Part shown: positions 55,844 through 64,000 of the stretch, one piece after another | Position numbering within the stretch: the stretch's first letter is position 1 | Layout: every line of letters begins with the position of its first letter | NCBI GenBank assembly: GCA_949592205.1 | Contig: CATIUR010000011.1 | Coordinates: 3,286,001 to 3,350,000 of the forward strand | Reading direction: 5' to 3' | Origin: Helichrysum umbraculigerum | Lineage: Eukaryota; Streptophyta; Magnoliopsida; Asterales; Asteraceae | Length of the DNA stretch: 64,000 bases | Notes under the pieces: generated by a model | What the model saw: only the letters and a program-made list of their open reading frames with translations | The model's database searches: none | Told to the model about the DNA's origin: nothing | Made by a program: the position numbers and the translations under genes

Positions 55844-58444
55844 ATGGAGAATCTTCAGGATTATTATCGTCGCACAAACACCAGGCACAACATTGTTGCA
55901 TTTTTGGAATCTACGCATAAGAACTCGTTGCCTTTTCGGCCGATGATCGAGTTTCTTCGACGTTCGAGGATTCATTACGCTATTACAGCTTCAGTACCAG
56001 TGTATATGAATCAAATCGAGGAGTTTTATGACCACGCATTTATCAGAACAGAGAACGACACTCCGAGGATTGTGTCCACTATGTTTGGTCGTGAGATTCA
56101 GATTACCCAGGATTCAGTTCGCCGTGTTTTGTAGTTTGATGATGCAAACGATATGCCGACCGTTTTTGAGACCACTTTTATCTACGGGGGTCTTCAGAGA
56201 TTAGGTTATCCGGCTGATCAGCTTACTGATTTTCGTAAACAGTATCTCTGTAGAGTTTGGAGATACTTAGCTCACATTGTAATTGTGTGTTTATCTCCGC
56301 GAAAAGGAGGATATGATGCTGCTAGTCACATGACTTTATCTCTGATGCTGGCGTTAGTTTATAACAAGCCGTATAACTTCAGCGGTTATATTTTCGGGAA
56401 TATGGTTGATAATGTTCGAGCTGGAAAAGAAAAATGGCTGTTATATCCTCGTTTTGTTCAGCTGTTGTTAAATGATTTGAATTTGGGAATAGCTCCGGAT
56501 CTAAGATCGTTACTATTTCCAACGCCCATGATGTTACGTGTTTTCAATGACTGTAAGCTGCCACCAAAAGATTCTCAGATCTTACCTGATCGTGAGTTAT
56601 TTGGGCACATAGTAAACGAAAACTATGTTGCGCCGCCCGGGGATGGTTATGAGGATGTTGTTGCTCCTCCGGTCAATGATGCAGATTTAGTTGATGCTGC
56701 TGTAGCTCAAGATTTGGAGGATATTGAGCAAGTTGAAGAGGTTCCAGCTGAGGAATCTGATGGTGGTCTTACACCACCTGATTCTCCAGGTGATGTACCA
56801 CCTCAGGATGCATTGGATGGAATATAGTTGGCTGATCCTCGACGCTTTAAGCGTATTTTGAGAAGGATTTCTGCGGGGCGTGTTCATGTACCGCCTAATC
56901 TTGGAAAGCGACCAGCTGGGTCTTCTCCGTCTTATGCTAATTTACCATTGAGAAGACGCCAGCGAACAGGAATTACTATTCAGGAACCTGGTCACCAAGA
57001 TCAACAACAACAACAACAACCGCCGACTACGATGCTTCAGCAGTTACTTGATCAGATAACTCAGATGAACAAGCGTTTTGATGATCAGGCTGCCGTGATT
57101 GAAGCTCAAGCTGCACAAATAAAAGATTTGGAGATAAAAGCAGCTCATGTGCAGGAGTTGCAGCTAGAATTGAAAGATGTGCAGTCTAGGTTGTTAGAAT
57201 TGGAAGCGGTTACTGTTGTTTCGGGGGAGGAAGGTCAGAGAACCTTAGAAACAAATGTAACCCCTCCCCCAGAATCCGAAAATGTAAATCCAGATTCTAT
57301 TAATGAAAACATTGCTTTGGATTATTTCGTTGATGTTCCAGGACAACCGAGACCCATTTCGGTTGATTATTCGAATGTTAATCTCACATACATTCAGACT
57401 TTGATAAATCCGGATGGTGAAGAAGATAGATCAGTTGATCCGGATGATATAGAGATGGATGCTGAGGTTCCAGGGTCAGATGAAGAATATTTGGTTAATC
57501 CTCATCAGGAACCAGCACCTGAGCGAGAATCGGAACCAGTTCAGAAACAACCAGCTCAACCGTATGATTGTGATGCACCGATCATTGAGTCCGATGATTC
57601 TGATGATGACCAAGAGCCTCAAACAGATACTACTCAGGAACAACCAACTGCTGAATCTGTTCCTGAACAAGCGCAACCGTCTACATCTTCAGAGCGCCCA
57701 ATGTTTCGAAAGCTCAAGCCTGAATTGAAGATTTGCAAAACATATCAGGTTCGAGGTGATTTGACTGGATTAATCAGAAGTTGGAAGTTTGATGAAGTCA
57801 ACTTTCTGATTCTTATTAAGCGAAGAGATGGAGTACAGTATTTTCGGCCAAGATTTAACTGTATCAGCACATTGCCGAAGGAGGAATTAAATCGTCTTGC
57901 TCAGCTGAACATCGTTAACCACACTGATGATTTTCGTGGTAATATGTTTCAGAAGATTCTCAGAAGAGATATTAACAGCAAGAAGTATTTGTGGGTTAGA
58001 CCAGAGTTGGGAGTTCGTTATTCATACAAGAAAAAGTTGGATTCAAGAACTCAGCAACCGATTGTGAAGTATCATTATCCTCCAGCTGCTAGTCAGAAAA
58101 CTGTGCCTTTGCAGTCATTACCACTTGATTTTCTGAAAAGATTACGATATTGGTGGTTTGACTCTGTTACTCAAGAAGCAGTCATTGAATATCTTTCGGT
58201 TGAAGATCCAGTGATTGAGAAGGGTAATTGGAGTTTATCTGCAAAGTATGGAAGAACTCTTCGTGTTTTTGATCCGATCAGCCTTATCAATTTGACGAAG
58301 AAAGATTTGAAAGCTCTTCACAAAAGTAAGATGGAGTATCATCGTTATGATCAAGAAGAAGCTTCAAAGTTCGAGAAGGTGGTCGAGATTTGTATTCGAG
58401 TGGGTATTCATGCTGGTGGAGTATTTCCACCAGGTTGGGTTTAA
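55844..58444 (+). pseudogene. ORF3 of A, one frame with two stops
   Basis: ATG at 55844; one frame of 867 codons, broken by TAG 56132 and TAG 56825 and no frameshift. N-terminal domain ('FLRRSRIHYAIT', 'WRYLAHIVIVCLSPRKGG', 'YNKPYNFSGYIF', 'LLYPRFVQLLLNDL'), acidic Pro-rich linker, coiled coil ('QITQMNKRFDDQAAVIEAQA' region, about 57050-57210), second acidic linker, C-terminal domain ('KRRDGVQYF', 'LRYWWFDSVTQEAVIEY'). Intronless, unlike the outer copy. No catalytic or membrane motif is evident. The first stop probably replaces a glutamine codon. Confidence 0.8.
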
Positions 58445-58476
58445 ACTGAAGATGTTTCTGAAGACCAAGCTGAAGA

Positions 58477-58488
58477 CACGGGGGAGTT
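58477..58488 (+). other. A polypurine tract
   Basis: ACACGGGGGAGTT directly before the 3' LTR; nearly identical to that of B (ACATGGGGGAGTT). Confidence 0.8.
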
Positions 58489-58938
58489 TGTTGATACATG
58501 TTTGTGTGTCTGTCAGTTGGTCTATTGAGTTGTAAGTGTCGTTAGTTAGTTTTAATAGAAAAGTCATTTTCTGTATTTGCGACACTTAAGTTTAGCATTA
58601 GGCGACACTTGCCTTAGTGACGCATAGCGACACTTAGGTAAGTGACGCATGAGGGCGGCGACATGCGACACTTCCCAAGTGACGCATGTCTGCCGATTTT
58701 GTTTTAGTATAAATTGAAACCTACGGGTTTTCGGCTAGGGTTGACGAAACCCTAGCACCATTTGTCGACTAAGCACTTCTGTAAACATTTCCAATACGAT
58801 TTACAAGCTAATATACTCGTTTACTTTGATTAATCATTGTTTTCGGTTTGAGTTTATTACTTGTTTGTGTAATTGATTGATTCCGCCAATCTATTACTAT
58901 CGATCAACACTTAGATCCACATCCAGGGGGCACTTTCA
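58489..58938 (+). repeat. A 3' LTR (450 bp)
   Basis: One difference from the 5' LTR noticed by eye (TAAACATTTCC against TAAACAGTTCC). TATAAATT at 58708-58715. Followed by ATT and then the LTR of B. Confidence 0.95.
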
Positions 58939-58941
58939 ATT
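58939..58941 (+). other. A/B junction: 3 bp between two LTRs
   Basis: ATT. In A, the base after U5 before the primer site is A (then C); in B, the bases between the polypurine tract and U3 are TT. ATT therefore looks like unprocessed cDNA ends joined with loss of one base. Confidence 0.6.
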
Positions 58942-59400
58942 TGTTGGTGCATTTTGTGTGTCAGTCAGTTGGTCAAACGTTTGTAATTGTCAAAGTCAAT
59001 TAGTCTACGTATGTATAATGTTTAGTGTGTATATGCGAGTCTGTAAACGAATAGTGAAATAGAATATATACACAGAATTAGTGTTTATGCGACACTTAGC
59101 TAGTATCGCACGGGTCGGTTCATGCGACACTTAGCTAGTGTCGCATGTAGGTCAGATTACACTATAAATAGAAGTGTTAAACTCAAAATTAGGGTTAGAC
59201 ATTTGAGTAGTGTGTGAGGAGCCGTTTTTGTGTGTGAGAGAGGAGAAAAACGAGTTTGTGAGTTTGTATCTTGTAATCTTGATTATTCAATTGTGAATAT
59301 ATACAAAGATTATAGAGAATTGCGTGTTTGATTCGATTAATACATTCATATACTCATTCAAACGATCCGATCAGATCCAAGATCAGAAACGTGACTTTCA
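58942..59400 (+). repeat. B 5' LTR (459 bp)
   Basis: TGTTGGTGCATT to GTGACTTTCA. Two copies of CGACACTTAGCTAGTGTCG-like near-palindromes (about 59091-59144) stand just upstream of TATAAATAG (59163-59171). Confidence 0.95.
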
Positions 59401-59880
59401 ACTGGTATCAGAGCCAAGAATCGAGGATTCGTCGGTTTCGGATCGTTATTTTGAGTGTTTTCGGTTGATTCGTGAAGGTATTAATTGATTATAATTAGTT
59501 TCTGGGTTATTTGTGTTGATTATATCGTGTTTTGGGTTGATTTTTGAGCCCTGTTCATCGTTCGTTCGTCAATTTTCGTTAGGGTTTCGAAAAAATTCGT
59601 TTTTGGGGTTTTTGGGGCTGCTGGCCGCGACATAGCGTCACTTACCAGCGTCACTTCCTTACTAGCGTCACTTCCATAGCGACACTTCCTTAAGTGTCGC
59701 CAATTAGGGTTTCAGCGACACTTGATAGCGACACTTGTCTTTTAGCGACACTACATAGCGACACTTAATCGAGTGTCGCCATTTGACTTTCTGCGGTACT
59801 TCATGCGTCACTTCAGTGCGTCACTTCCGTGCATCACTACAGTGCGTTACTTCAGTGCGACACTTCTTAGTGACACTAAC
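59401..59880 (+). other. B primer site and leader
   Basis: TGGTATCAGAGCC at 59403-59415. The leader carries GCGTCACTT/GCGACACTT copies (59635-59875) and a donor-like GAAG|GTATTA near 59477. At about 59880 it passes abruptly into the middle of gag. Confidence 0.7.
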
Positions 59881-60803
59881 CTCTGCCTGTTAAGGAAGGC
59901 ACCGAAGAACTTGTGGCTGACTACTCATCATGGCCAGCTACAAAGTCTAAAGAAGCTACATCCAATCCCAAAAGGCAGGCAAAGGAGAAAACTAAACGGA
60001 CAGAGTATCCCTTGCCTACTTTTGTTAAGTCTGATAGTACACCTCCAGTTAGTGTAGATGAGGGTGTTGAGATAGAGGATCTACCGGAAGAGGCTGAAAT
60101 CAAAGTTGAAAAAGTTAATGTAAAGCCAGAAAATCATATACTTACCAATGAAACTGTAAAGGTTTCAAATACAAAGGGTAAAAACAAGGTTGAAAATGAA
60201 TCCAAAAGGGTTCAACATCAAATGAAGGATTCAAATGTAAAATCTAAAAGTGAACAACCTTCAACATCAACTTGTTCAACTTCTGAGGCTTCTACATCAA
60301 CGTGTACACATAAGTGTTCACGTCCTGTAAATGCCTCATCTTCTAAGCTTCCAACAGTTCATTCTCCACCTCAACCTTTTGTGGGTAATCATTGGAATAG
60401 GTCGTACATTGAACGACGTTCTTGCTTCCATTGTGGACAACAAGGACATATAATTAGGGATTGTCGGTTATTATCCCTAGATAGGTTTGGTAGAGAGATG
60501 CCAAGAACTTTCTTTTTCAAGGCGTCGTTCGTATTCGCCTGTATCTAGTTGTGCATCAAACTCTCCAAAACCTATGGCAAGAGTAAACAAAGTTGTGCCT
60601 AGTAGACCTCAAGTTCAACAGCACAACATTGTTGAAAACAAATCATCTGAACCTAAACAGGTTTGGACACCCAAATCCACAAACAACGCATCAATGAAAT
60701 CTTCTGAGTTTTTAAAATATCATAAACTCATTGATGTGATGATTATGGATGACCATGGACAACCCAAGTCAATTAAGGCTTGGGTGTCCCATAAGTACTA
60801 ACG
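59881..60803 (+). pseudogene. gag: B truncated gag (zinc-knuckle end)
   Basis: Starts mid-gene at 'PLPVKEG', corresponding to 49130 in A, with no ATG. It contains a Lys-rich linker, zinc knuckle CFHCGQQGHIIRDC (60424) and the conserved tail 'IMDDHGQPKSIKAWV'. A frameshift near 60510 separates the knuckle from the tail. The gag stop lies in CTAAC, with GGTGCAG ending at 60826 where protease should begin. Confidence 0.85.
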
Positions 60804-62523
60804 TTTGCTTGTTTGTGGTGGTGCAGTCAGGTTTTTTTTTTAAAAAAAAAAAGCCGATATTTTTAGTGACTGCAAGATTGTGTTTGTGTTGGCGAAGAAG
60901 ATAGTCTTTCAAGGTGGTTATGTGTGATGATTTTGATTGGATGGATGAGATTTTCGATGTTACGAGGTGGTAAAAGTGCTAAAAGGCATTTGACTTGACT
61001 TGATATGTGATTTTGATAATTATCTATTTTTATTTGTTATAAGTGCAACAGCCATTCTTTATACTTTTTAGTATCAAAGAAATGCAATGTTGCGAAATTT
61101 GTTAAAATTAAAAAAATCCAAAAATATATGTTTTAAGATTTAAGGGGATTGCCTTTGACTTAGAATTGCGATAAGAATTTGCTGTTCAGGGGGAGTAATT
61201 TTAAAAGTTACAAATTCTGATTATTTGTATCAGAAATGTGAACAGCAAGATTCTTATTTCTTGAAAAGATGTTGGATTGTGTCTGTAAACAACTTGGGAT
61301 ATGATAGTACATCGGGTGACATGCATAAAATTTGAAATTTTAAGGTTTATGTTTGATGTGTCAGTAGGTTTATCTGGCATATTTAAAATAGCTTTTATAA
61401 ACATTGGCTTCATCATATGATGTATCGGTAGGCATGGTACACACCGGTTTGTGAGTGAGTAAGAAGTAATAATTAAAACTTGTCTATTACTTTGTGAAAA
61501 ATGTTATATGATGTATGACATAAGTCTTAATTGATAAATGAAGGTACTGCCATACGCTGTCATAATCATTATGTAAATGCAAAATTGGCATATAGTATTA
61601 ATATGATTATTAGTCTAACTAATGGTGACTATTGTTGTACTTACGTACAGACCTGAATCCATTAGTTATGCAAATAGTATCAAACTTGTTATGTTCATAC
61701 TAAGGGACCCTCTGTTGTACTAAGTACAGATCTGGGGCCACTAGTATCTTCATTATAGGTTTGATGTATGCCTAAATTTAAAGGTCAAGTGTATGTTACG
61801 AGAAAGCCGAGATAAACTTGGTCTTGTAATCTCTACCTTGTTTGTAAAATATGCAGCGTTATGCGTTTTACTAAAGTTTATCAGTATATCATATAATAGG
61901 TTTCACAAAATTAATATTCATATCAACAATAGAGGTTAGCTCACAGATACGGATGTAATATGTTTAAGTGGACAAACAATACCGATAATCGTCTTGAACT
62001 AATTTTTATAAAAGGTGCTTTAAATATGTCAAGTAAATTTAAAGTGGACAAATATACTGATGATCGAAATAACACTTACTATTTCCTAATAATTGCATGT
62101 TGGTCTGATATGATCTCTAAGCAGACCTAAAACAATCCTATCCCTAATTTATTTTAATCTTTATCCTTTACTTTTTATTTATAAAGAAAAATACAAAAAG
62201 ATTTTATTTCTATGTTATTTTCTTCAATATCACATATCTTGTTAAAGTCAAATATTGAAGATGTAAAGGATGTCGGTTATTCTCCAAAGACTGTGAAGAC
62301 AAATTCTATTGGAGATACTACTGATGATTGAGAGATGGTCACTGAGTTTGAAGATCTTATTGTTTGATAAGTTTGTGTCAGTCACATGAATTTGGACATC
62401 AAGATTTTATTTGAAGACCATGCTATCTCAATGGGGGAGCTTGTGATAGTTGAAGACATGAAAGAGTTTGTTGATGAAGACTAATTGAGACTTATTTGAC
62501 CAAGCTGCTGACATGGGGGAGTT
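60804..62523 (+). other. B: pol deletion point and post-pol region
   Basis: After the acceptor-like site a T-run/A-run (60831-60853) marks where pol is missing. 61018-62200 matches the post-pol region of A and the outer element, with GTAC motif copies at 61631-61658 and 61711-61737. GGGGGAG tracts are at 61189, about 62433 and 62515, the last being the polypurine tract. No ORF3 remains. Confidence 0.65.
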
Positions 62524-62982
62524 TGTTGGTGCATTTTGTGTGTCAGTCAGTTGGTCAAACGTTTGTAATTGTCAAAGTCAATTAGTCTACGTATGTATAA
62601 TGTTTAGTGTGTATATGCGAGTCTGTAAACGAATAGTGAAATAGAATATATACACAGAATTAGTGTTTATGCGACACTTAGCTAGTGTCGCACGGGTCGG
62701 TTCATGCGACACTTAGCTAGTGTCGCATGTAGGTCAGATTACACTATAAATAGAAGTGTTAAACTCAAAATTAGGGTTAGACATTTGAGTAGTGTGTGAG
62801 GAGCCGTTTTTGTGTGTGAGAGAGGAGAAAAACGAGTTTGTGAGTTTGTATCTTGTAATCTTGATTATTCAATTGTGAATGTATACAAAGATTATAGAGA
62901 ATTGCGTGTTTGATTCGATTAATACATTCATATACTCATTCAAACGATCCGATCAGATCCAAGATCAGAAACGGGACTTTCA
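62524..62982 (+). repeat. B 3' LTR (459 bp)
   Basis: Differs from the 5' LTR at three places noticed by eye (GTGTCGCAC/GTATCGCAC, GTGAATGTA/GTGAATATA, ACGGGAC/ACGTGAC). Followed by the duplicated ACAGA at 62983-62987. Confidence 0.95.
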
Positions 62983-63101
62983 ACAGATTCCACTAAAAAC
63001 AATGCCACAAGTTATTCTGGGTAATATGAAGAGTTGGCATGTAGATTCAGAGACTGGAGAAGCTGTCATGGTTGAAGCTGATAAGCATCAAATAGATAGT
63101 A
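62983..63101 (+). pseudogene. Outer ORF3, segment 5
   Basis: Continues segment 4 in frame after the composite: 'MKSWHVDSETGEAV' aligns with 'LRYWWFDSVTQEAV' in A ORF3. A donor-like ATA|GTATAT follows at about 63100, and stops appear soon after. A possible last exon at about 63209-63289 ('EDLKHLNKLRLKT') weakly resembles 'KDLKALHKSKM' in A. Confidence 0.65.
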
Positions 63102-63380
63102 TATTTTATATTAATTTATCTCTATATTTATATACATTTTATTGCATTTATATGATTTTAGATACTTATTTTGTTAATAATTGCATAAATGTATTTTAAT
63201 TGAAGAATGAAGAAAAGGAACAAGAACGATACCAGAACAGAAGATTTAAAGCACTTAAATAAATTAAGATTAAAGACCTTGAAGAAATGAAGAGTAAAAG
63301 AGTTAAAGTAAAGAATTGGGCCAAGAAGACAAAGAAGTCCGGTTATGAAGATTTAGAGTCCAAGAATTAAGCCCAAGCCC
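63102..63380 (+). other. AT-rich spacer, possible last ORF3 intron and exon
   Basis: 63102-63208 is very AT-rich and intron-like. The possible exon noted above follows. No other feature was seen. Confidence 0.3.
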
Positions 63381-64000
63381 GAAAATGGAATATTCTGGAA
63401 ATTACATTCAACCGGCGGTTGGATTAACCAACCGGCGGTTGAGATTTAGGGTTTAAGGCGGTGCAGACACGTGGTGTTGGACCCGGATTCAAATTACTTC
63501 AACCGGCGGTTGGAATATCCAACCGGCGGTTGGAAGGTCGGCCTGAAAAAGTATAAATAGAGGCTTAAGCTAGGTCATTTGATATACGATTCAAGAATAC
63601 TAAACCGAAAGTTAGGGTTTTAGGGCGACTTTAAAGTGCGATTTTGAAGGCAAAGGAGCTAGGGTTTGAAGGCCAATAACCCTAGGAAAAGCTGGTTTGC
63701 TAATTGGTTCGGTTTCTTTATCCTTGTAACTTTATTAATCTTTTGGGTTATTTTGGATATTGTTTATTTGGATTAATTGCTTATTAGGTTTTCATTATGA
63801 ATGTTTAAATGTATGTTTATTAGATTTATTATATGAATTATATGTTTATGTTGGAACTATATTATTGAATGTTTATTATACAAGAATTGTCTGTGTTATG
63901 TTAATATTGATAACAGTTAATTGATTTATATAGATAACTTTACGAAGCTAGTGAGTTTTATAAGTTAATTAATGATTGTCAATTATTAATGTTAAGTAAC
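63381..64000 (+). other. LTR-like module with palindromes and TATA, truncated
   Basis: Four copies of a CCAACCGGCGGTTGG-type palindrome (63409-63421, 63428-63441, 63500-63513, 63519-63533) stand upstream of TATAAATA at 63552-63559, followed by AT-rich DNA. The layout equals that of the LTRs of A and B. It could be the 3' LTR of the outer element or part of another insertion running off the window. No LTR ends found. Confidence 0.45.

Larger units (their letters stand above)
46157..58938 (+). mobile_element. A: Ty1/copia element with ORF3
   Basis: 12,782 bp: 450-bp LTRs with one difference noticed (46451 region, g/t), primer site, leader with a GTGACGC motif cluster, gag, pol, post-pol region, internal TATA, intron-like segment, ORF3, polypurine tract, LTR. 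Same layout as the outer element and C; probably Sirevirus-like. The young LTRs contrast with stops and a frameshift in the genes. Confidence 0.9.
46157..62982 (+). mobile_element. A-B composite: two copia elements, one target duplication
   Basis: Element A (46157-58938) and element B (58942-62982) stand head to tail with only 'ATT' between them. ACAGA flanks the pair (46152-46156 and 62983-62987). The flanks at the inner ends do not match either outer flank: A is followed by ATTTG, and B is preceded by CAATT. The two LTR types are related but distinct (450 and 459 bp). The arrangement implies that the pair integrated as one unit. Confidence 0.85.
58942..62982 (+). mobile_element. B: short, non-autonomous copia element
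   Basis: 4,041 bp with 459-bp LTRs (three differences noticed). It keeps the primer site, leader, the C-terminal part of gag and the post-pol non-coding region; capsid, all of pol and ORF3 are missing. It is related to A throughout. Likely mobilised in trans. Confidence 0.9.

Noticed and set aside
46157..62982. A and B as two independent neighbouring insertions
   Set aside because: Independent insertions would each have their own target duplication; only the outer flanks match.

Overview
The window is plant nuclear repeat DNA. I found no ordinary host gene, tRNA or rRNA. Nearly all of it is LTR retrotransposons nested in one another. The polyproteins (Ty1/copia with YVDD reverse transcriptase, Ty3/gypsy chromoviruses), the tRNA-Met primer sites and the AT-rich introns indicate an angiosperm. 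From memory of similar proteins I suspect Asteraceae, which no search has confirmed.

The scaffold is an old, decayed copia element (the 'outer element'). It runs from a gag fragment at 4403 through a pol with six in-frame stops (to 8161), a non-coding post-pol region (8162-9560), and an accessory gene here called ORF3 (from 10718). ORF3 has its own TATA box, a putative 5'UTR intron and several internal introns. Four separate integration events lie inside ORF3, each with a perfect 5-bp target duplication: gypsy element G1 (11449-21478, + strand, GAATA), gypsy element G2 (24208-33871, - strand, TATTG), copia element C (34264-46070, - strand, GACGA), and a copia composite A-B (46157-62982, + strand, ACAGA). 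Removing them and one duplication copy each lets the ORF3 exons read through every junction, so about 48 kb of the window is insertion.

G1 and G2 are complete chromovirus-type elements with open gag-pol frames and nearly identical LTRs. Both carry a small coiled-coil ORF ahead of gag. C and A are complete copia elements (gag, pol and an ORF3 homologue), probably Sirevirus/SIRE-like. Their LTRs are nearly identical although their gag or ORF3 frames hold nonsense codons. B is a short relative that keeps only the zinc-knuckle end of gag. A and B abut through 3 bp and share one outer target duplication, as if joined cDNAs had integrated together.

Points that stand out: the ORF3 family with the same layout in three copia lineages; its own promoter and intron module; a 3'-splice-site-like sequence at the gag/pol boundary of all four copia elements; and clusters of short palindromic motifs, a different motif in each element, placed in LTRs, leaders and ORF3 promoters. 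Positions 1-4402 and 63381-64000 hold degenerate LTR-like DNA that I could not classify.
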